From Chrysochromulina parva (taxonomy: Eukaryota > Haptophyta > Prymnesiales > Chrysochromulinaceae), in the NCBI GenBank assembly GCA_002887195.1, contig PJAB01000385.1:1-28133 (forward strand): a stretch of 28,133 nt of DNA, in the 5' to 3' direction. The first letter of the stretch is position 1, and every line of letters starts with the position of its first letter. Positions 24,159 through 28,133 of this stretch are shown piece by piece. Both the position numbers and the translations under genes were made by a program. The notes beneath the pieces were generated by a model that saw nothing but the letters and a program-made list of their open reading frames with translations, did not search any database and had not been told where the DNA came from.

Positions 24159-25550
24159 ATGGAGACCACGATGAGCGACGCCGATTTGCTCGCCGACGTG
24201 CCCGACACATTCGATGTGTCCGCCGACGCCGACGTCCTCGGGGGCATAGACGAGGAGGCACAGATGGAGGAGGCGGAGGAGAGGGCGCTCGAGGCTGCGG
24301 AAGAGGAAGCTCAGCGAGCCGCTGCCCGGGAGCGGCAGCGCGCAGCGGAGGCAGCGGAGGAAGCGATGCTGGAGGAGGACGAGGCGGCGATGTTGGGCGA
24401 GGGAGATCCCACCAAACCACCTAGGCCGCCCAAGCTAAAGTCGGGCAAGCGCCCAGTCATTCAGCACACGCTGCAGGCGCCAGCACACGCGTCCGTGCCA
24501 CTGACGGAGGAGGAGCTGGCGCGCAGGCAGCAGCGCGCGGCCAAGTTTGGCATCGAAGCGCCCGCTGCGCGGCCCGTCGCGCCCGTCGCGCCCGTCGTGC
24601 CAGCGCAGTTGCTCACCATGGAGGAGATCGCCAAGATGCAGGCGCGCGCGTCCAAGTTTGGTGTCGAGGCAACCAAAGACCCGCTCGCGTTGATCTCTAC
24701 GCTCGCCGGCCCCGACGCCTTCTGGGAGAATCGGCGCGACGTGTCGGCCTTCGAGGTCCCACGGCCCGAGGCGGTGCACATCTTCGGCACCGACCGGATG
24801 AGTACCGAGGACCTCTTTGGCTACTTCATGGCCGAAGGGCTCGCGCCGCCCTTATTCGTGGAGTGGGTCAATGACTCTTCGGCCAACGTCGTCTTCTCGG
24901 ATGCCAGCGCCGCGGCTGCGGCGCTCCAGCAGCGCACGGTGCCGCTGCTCCCGAACGCGCAGGGCGTCGACACGACCTCGTGGCGCACGCTGCCCACCGA
25001 GCTGGCCGCGGCGGGAAAGGGACTCCAGCTTCTCTTCCGGCTCGCCAGTACGAGTGACATCAAACCGCCTAAGCGCGCCATCTCGCGCTGGTACGGCGAG
25101 CTCGACGGCGGCGACTCGGGCGGCAAAAAGGGCGCCATCGCCGACAAGCGCCACGGCCGGCAGGCCAGCTCCGCGCCCTACGCTCCTCGTGGCCCGTCCA
25201 ACGCCAACGCGGCCAAGAAAATGATCTCCCACCATCTGCCGAAGCTTGCTCGTGAAGATGCCCCCTCGCTGGCCGAGATCATCGCGATCCGCTCGGCGCC
25301 GGCGGGACCGACGCTTGCCGAGATGGCGAGCGCTGGCGCCATGCCTGTTGGCCCCACGCTCGCCGACATGGCCGCAGGGCGCCACGTCGAGGTGGCCCAT
25401 GCCGGCCCTACGCTGGCTGATCTGGCGCGCGCTGCGCCGCCCAGCGTGCTGCCCAGCTTCCCCGAGGGTGCCCCGGGAGGAGATCTGCGCAGCTTGCTCA
25501 AGGGCGGCCGGGCAGCCAAGACCACCACCGGGGAGGGCATGCCCGAGTGA
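24159..25550 (+). CDS. NCBP3-like nuclear cap-binding/mRNA-export protein with SARNP-like motifs
   Basis: A single exon of 463 residues from the first ATG (24159; a TTG frame start precedes it). Residues 30-80 are a Glu/Ala-rich helix. Two near-identical motifs, ARRQQRAAKFGIE (121-133) and AKMQARASKFGVE (158-170), resemble the RAxRFG repeats of SARNP/Tho1 that bind UAP56. Residues 203-258 match the divergent RRM-like domain of NCBP3 (AVHIFGTDRMSTEDLFGYF, then VEWVNDSSANVVFSD). A second NCBP3-like block follows at 289-313 (LQLLFRLASTSD, SRWYGEL). The C-terminus has three GPTLA(E/D)(M/L)A repeats at 383, 398 and 416. NCBP3 works with the cap-binding complex and TREX in nuclear mRNA export. The motif combination is unusual. 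Confidence 0.82.
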   Translation: METTMSDADLLADVPDTFDVSADADVLGGIDEEAQMEEAEERALEAAEEEAQRAAARERQRAAEAAEEAMLEEDEAAMLGEGDPTKPPRPPKLKSGKRPVIQHTLQAPAHASVPLTEEELARRQQRAAKFGIEAPAARPVAPVAPVVPAQLLTMEEIAKMQARASKFGVEATKDPLALISTLAGPDAFWENRRDVSAFEVPRPEAVHIFGTDRMSTEDLFGYFMAEGLAPPLFVEWVNDSSANVVFSDASAAAAALQQRTVPLLPNAQGVDTTSWRTLPTELAAAGKGLQLLFRLASTSDIKPPKRAISRWYGELDGGDSGGKKGAIADKRHGRQASSAPYAPRGPSNANAAKKMISHHLPKLAREDAPSLAEIIAIRSAPAGPTLAEMASAGAMPVGPTLADMAAGRHVEVAHAGPTLADLARAAPPSVLPSFPEGAPGGDLRSLLKGGRAAKTTTGEGMPE

Positions 25551-25680
25551 GTCCCTGAGTGAGCGGAGTCCGAAACCACCAGTACTCTGTTCCCAAACTG
25601 AAACCCCGGGGCGTTTGCCGCTTTGCCCTCGGGCAGCATAAAAAACCAGACTGCAATCAACTCTGAACACACACGTGACA
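25551..25680. promoter_or_regulatory. Short tandem intergenic spacer
   Basis: Only 130 bases separate the NCBP3-like stop from the PFKFB start on the same strand. It must hold a 3' end and a promoter. An A-rich CATAAAAAA patch (25637-25645) and a CACGTG box (25672-25677) lying three bases before the ATG are the only visible elements. Confidence 0.45.
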
Positions 25681-27234
25681 ATGGAGGAGCCAACCAACAT
25701 GGACCCATCGCCTGGCACTGTTCTACACGGCCACGAGCACGGCGCCGCGCCACCGCCCGTGCCACCGCCGCCGCCTGTCGCCGGGGCCCCTTCAGAAAGC
25801 AATCCGTTTCCGCAGACGTGGACCGGACCGCAGCCCTCGTGGGCTACGAAATCGGACAAGATTGTGTGCGTGATGGTCGGCCTGCCTGCGCGAGGCAAGA
25901 GTTACATTTCCCGACGGCTCGCACAGTACCTCCAGTTTTTCTACGGTGTGCCGACCAAGGTCTTCAACGTAGGTGATTATCGGCGCGTTGAAGCACAAGG
26001 CGCCACAGGCGACTCATACCAAGATGCAACCTTTTTTGACGTGCGCAACGAGGAGGCGATGCGGATTCGGCGCAAGGCCTCGGAGCTCGCTCTCGCGGAC
26101 CTGACCAGGTGGATGCTCAACGTCTCGCCGCATCGGCTGGAGCCTGCCATGGATGACCTTTTCCTCTCGGGCGACTTCGGGTGTGTGGCAATCTTTGATG
26201 CCACCAACTCCACACAGGAGCGCAGGGCGTGGATCGTCGAGCAGCTGAGACCTACGGGCGCCAAAATTATCTTCATCGAATCGATCTGCAACGACGAGAA
26301 GAGGATTCTGGAGAACATCATGAACTCCAAGGTAGACACGAAAGCCACCAAGGACTATCGAGGAGTCGACGTGAGCACCGCAGTGTCCGACTTCCAGGAG
26401 CGCATCGCGAAGTACGCGGAGGTGTACGAGACGCTGACCGAGAAGGACCTTATTTGGATCAAGCTCATCGACGGCGGGCGCGAGATGAGCATGAACAATA
26501 TTCGCGGCTTCTTGCCGTCGCGGATCGCCCAGTTCTTGATCAACTTGCACGTGCAGCAGCGCACTATCTACCTCTCGCGGCATGGTCAATCGGAATACAA
26601 TCGGCTAGGCAAGCTCGGCGGCGACTCCGACCTGACCAAGCACGGACATGACTATGCGATCGAACTTGGCAAGTGGGTGGAGGAGAACGTCATGGTGCAT
26701 CCGGACGGCACGCCACGGCCAGCTCGGCTGTGGACGTCCTCCCTGCTGCGCACGCGGCAGACCGCGAAGCACATACCGCACCCCAAGATTGACGGTCCGA
26801 ACGGGCAGGAGTGGATCAATATGCGGCTCAAGTCGTTCCGCAACCTCGATGAGATCTATGCTGGCGTGTGCGACGGATTGACGAACGAAGAGGTGATCGA
26901 GCAGTTCCCTGAGGAAGCTGCACAGCGCGCGAAGGACAAGTTCAGGTACCGCTACCCGCGCGGCGAGTCATACACGGACCTGATCGCGCGGCTCGAGCCC
27001 ATCGCGCACGAGATCGAGCGGTTGCGCGAGCCTGTGGTGATCATCGCCCACCAAGCGATTCTGCGCGTGCTCTACGCTTACTTTATGGGTTACCCGCGCG
27101 AGCAGTGCATCGGCGTCTCTGTGCCCCTCAATACGGTCATCCAACTGACGCCCACCTCTTTCGGGTGCGAAGAGCTTCGCATCCGTGTCCTCGACCGTCC
27201 CGAGGGCGAGCAGCTCGACCCGGCAAGTCACTGA
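25681..27234 (+). CDS. PFKFB: 6-phosphofructo-2-kinase / fructose-2,6-bisphosphatase
   Basis: A single exon of 517 residues; the frame opens upstream with GTG, so ATG 25681 is used. Residues 1-57 are a His/Pro-rich extension with a polyproline run. The kinase half contains the Walker A loop GLPARGKSY (67-75), the NVGDYRR substrate loop (96-102) and the FDATNSTQERR motif (172-182). The phosphatase half has the histidine-phosphatase signature RHGQSEYN (300-307, with catalytic His301), the acidic residue Glu391 in LDEIYAG, and the second His457 in IIAHQA. Both active sites therefore look intact, so the enzyme should make and degrade fructose-2,6-bisphosphate, the cytosolic regulator of glycolysis and gluconeogenesis. 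The length is typical of eukaryotic PFKFB. Confidence 0.96.
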   Translation: MEEPTNMDPSPGTVLHGHEHGAAPPPVPPPPPVAGAPSESNPFPQTWTGPQPSWATKSDKIVCVMVGLPARGKSYISRRLAQYLQFFYGVPTKVFNVGDYRRVEAQGATGDSYQDATFFDVRNEEAMRIRRKASELALADLTRWMLNVSPHRLEPAMDDLFLSGDFGCVAIFDATNSTQERRAWIVEQLRPTGAKIIFIESICNDEKRILENIMNSKVDTKATKDYRGVDVSTAVSDFQERIAKYAEVYETLTEKDLIWIKLIDGGREMSMNNIRGFLPSRIAQFLINLHVQQRTIYLSRHGQSEYNRLGKLGGDSDLTKHGHDYAIELGKWVEENVMVHPDGTPRPARLWTSSLLRTRQTAKHIPHPKIDGPNGQEWINMRLKSFRNLDEIYAGVCDGLTNEEVIEQFPEEAAQRAKDKFRYRYPRGESYTDLIARLEPIAHEIERLREPVVIIAHQAILRVLYAYFMGYPREQCIGVSVPLNTVIQLTPTSFGCEELRIRVLDRPEGEQLDPASH

Positions 27235-28133
27235 ATCCGGCGGAGGGGGTACGAAGCTTGCGCCGCTGCCACGAAGCGTGCCGCTCTCGCTGCCCGTCTG
27301 CCGCATCGTCATCAACGCTTAACCTCAATCTAGACTCGTGCGTGGATGAGCCGCTCGGTTCCGTTCGTCGCCGCATGCGAGGTGACTGTTTTGCGCAACA
27401 GAAGCCTCAAACGTTGCGCCTCAAACGTTTCATCGCGACGCCTGCGGCGCGCTTCAAGCGAATTGACGTGAAAAACGTCGTTCTGAGCTCTGGCGGGGGC
27501 GGCCGATCTCGTACGATGAAGTAGATCTGACCTTAGAATCACTCTAAAACGTAAAAGCCAAAGGCCGAAAAAGGACGCGGGACAGGCGGAGAACGAGAAG
27601 CAACTCGAAGACGCGCCGGCGTGCCGCATTGCGCGATTTGTCCGCGCTATCTGAGACAGATCTATCACGGCGAAACCGGCGCCCGGCGGTAGCCGCCGGT
27701 AGAGCCCTGGGAGGGAAAAAAGGAAGCCTTTTCTCTCCCCATTTTTCTCCTGGGCTCTCGAGCGTTCCCCACACTCCACTTCCGCCCCCGATTCGCGTCT
27801 CGCGATGTCCTTTCAGATAGGCCCCGGCGCAAAGGCTCGAGTGGTGCATCGCTGGACGACGTACCGCTGGCATCCGGCCAGGCGCGCCAGCAGCTAACCA
27901 GCTCGGCGGCGTGCGAAGAGCCAGATTCTCGAGTTTCGTGCAGAATGAGCCACTCGAGTGCACGCTGCCAGTGCAAGAACGCTTTCGCTCAACGTCAATT
28001 AGGTGCGAGGCCCGCCTGCTTCCCAGCCTGCGCGCGCGCATCGCAATCAAGCGGTGGACCCGGCATCCTCGCTCTACCGTTCATCCACTCCCGCTAACGT
28101 TCGGATACGTGCACGATCGGATTGCCTTCATCT
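27235..28133. other. Intergenic region to right edge
   Basis: About 900 bases after the PFKFB stop contain no convincing gene on either strand; the longest frames are Arg/Ala/Ser-rich without domain pattern. A 12-base word GCCTCAAACGTT is repeated 14 bases apart (27404-27415, 27418-27429). A pyrimidine-rich patch follows at about 27730-27790. A gene may begin beyond the edge. Confidence 0.4.
27404..27429. repeat. Short direct repeat GCCTCAAACGTT
   Basis: Two perfect 12-base copies lie 14 bases apart in the probable 3' flank of the PFKFB gene; the function is unknown. Confidence 0.6.

Noticed and set aside
27544..28050. A 168-codon minus-strand frame near the right edge
   Set aside because: Arg/Ser-rich with no domain or leader pattern; likely chance.

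Overview
This window looks like nuclear DNA of a compact, GC-rich, unicellular eukaryote, most likely a photosynthetic protist; a haptophyte-type alga fits best, but that is an inference. The genes are not in operons. They have short GT-AG introns or none, and are packed on both strands, often head to head. One PPR protein starts with a secretory-type leader followed by a further presequence, as plastid proteins do in algae with secondary plastids. A sperm-tail PG-rich repeat protein points to a flagellated cell. Alternating coding strand, Ala/Gly/Pro/Ser-rich low-complexity tails and AT-richer intergenic spacers are typical of such genomes.

Layout, left to right. 1-2192 (-): the N-terminal 730 codons of an IQ plus four-EF-hand protein that runs off the left edge. 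2840-4397 (+): an STPGR/SHIPPO-like flagellar protein, two exons. 5247-6160 (+): an RRM protein with two C-terminal UAP56-binding-like motifs, three exons. 6161-7441: a GC-rich stretch with no recognisable gene. 7442-8569 (-): a sideroflexin (mitochondrial carrier). 8844-13571 (+): a very large type I membrane protein with a putative cytosolic RRM and a stop-free intron. 14207-14785 (-) and 15214-15876 (-): two unrecognised small proteins. 16231-18009 (-): a secreted C69 dipeptidase. 18205-19764 (+): a protein with four CBS domains and a predicted N-myristoylation site. 20477-23746 (-): a SAP plus PPR protein, probably plastid-targeted. 24159-25550 (+): an NCBP3-like cap-binding/mRNA-export protein with SARNP/Tho1-like motifs. 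25681-27234 (+): a bifunctional 6-phosphofructo-2-kinase/fructose-2,6-bisphosphatase. 27235-28133: no gene seen.

The genes are mostly unrelated housekeeping genes, but RNA biology is over-represented. Two proteins (the RRM/UBM protein and the NCBP3-like protein) carry motif types that in other eukaryotes bind the export helicase UAP56/DDX39B. A third (PPR) is an organelle RNA-binding protein, and the giant membrane protein carries an RRM-like domain. The most unusual observations are the membrane-anchored RRM protein, the fusion of NCBP3 and SARNP/Tho1-type motifs, the SAP-PPR combination, and a short dispersed element that lies in the same relative orientation upstream of two unrelated genes.

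All functions are assigned from sequence reading alone. Start codons were chosen as the first in-frame ATG; several longer reading frames open with GTG or TTG and were trimmed.
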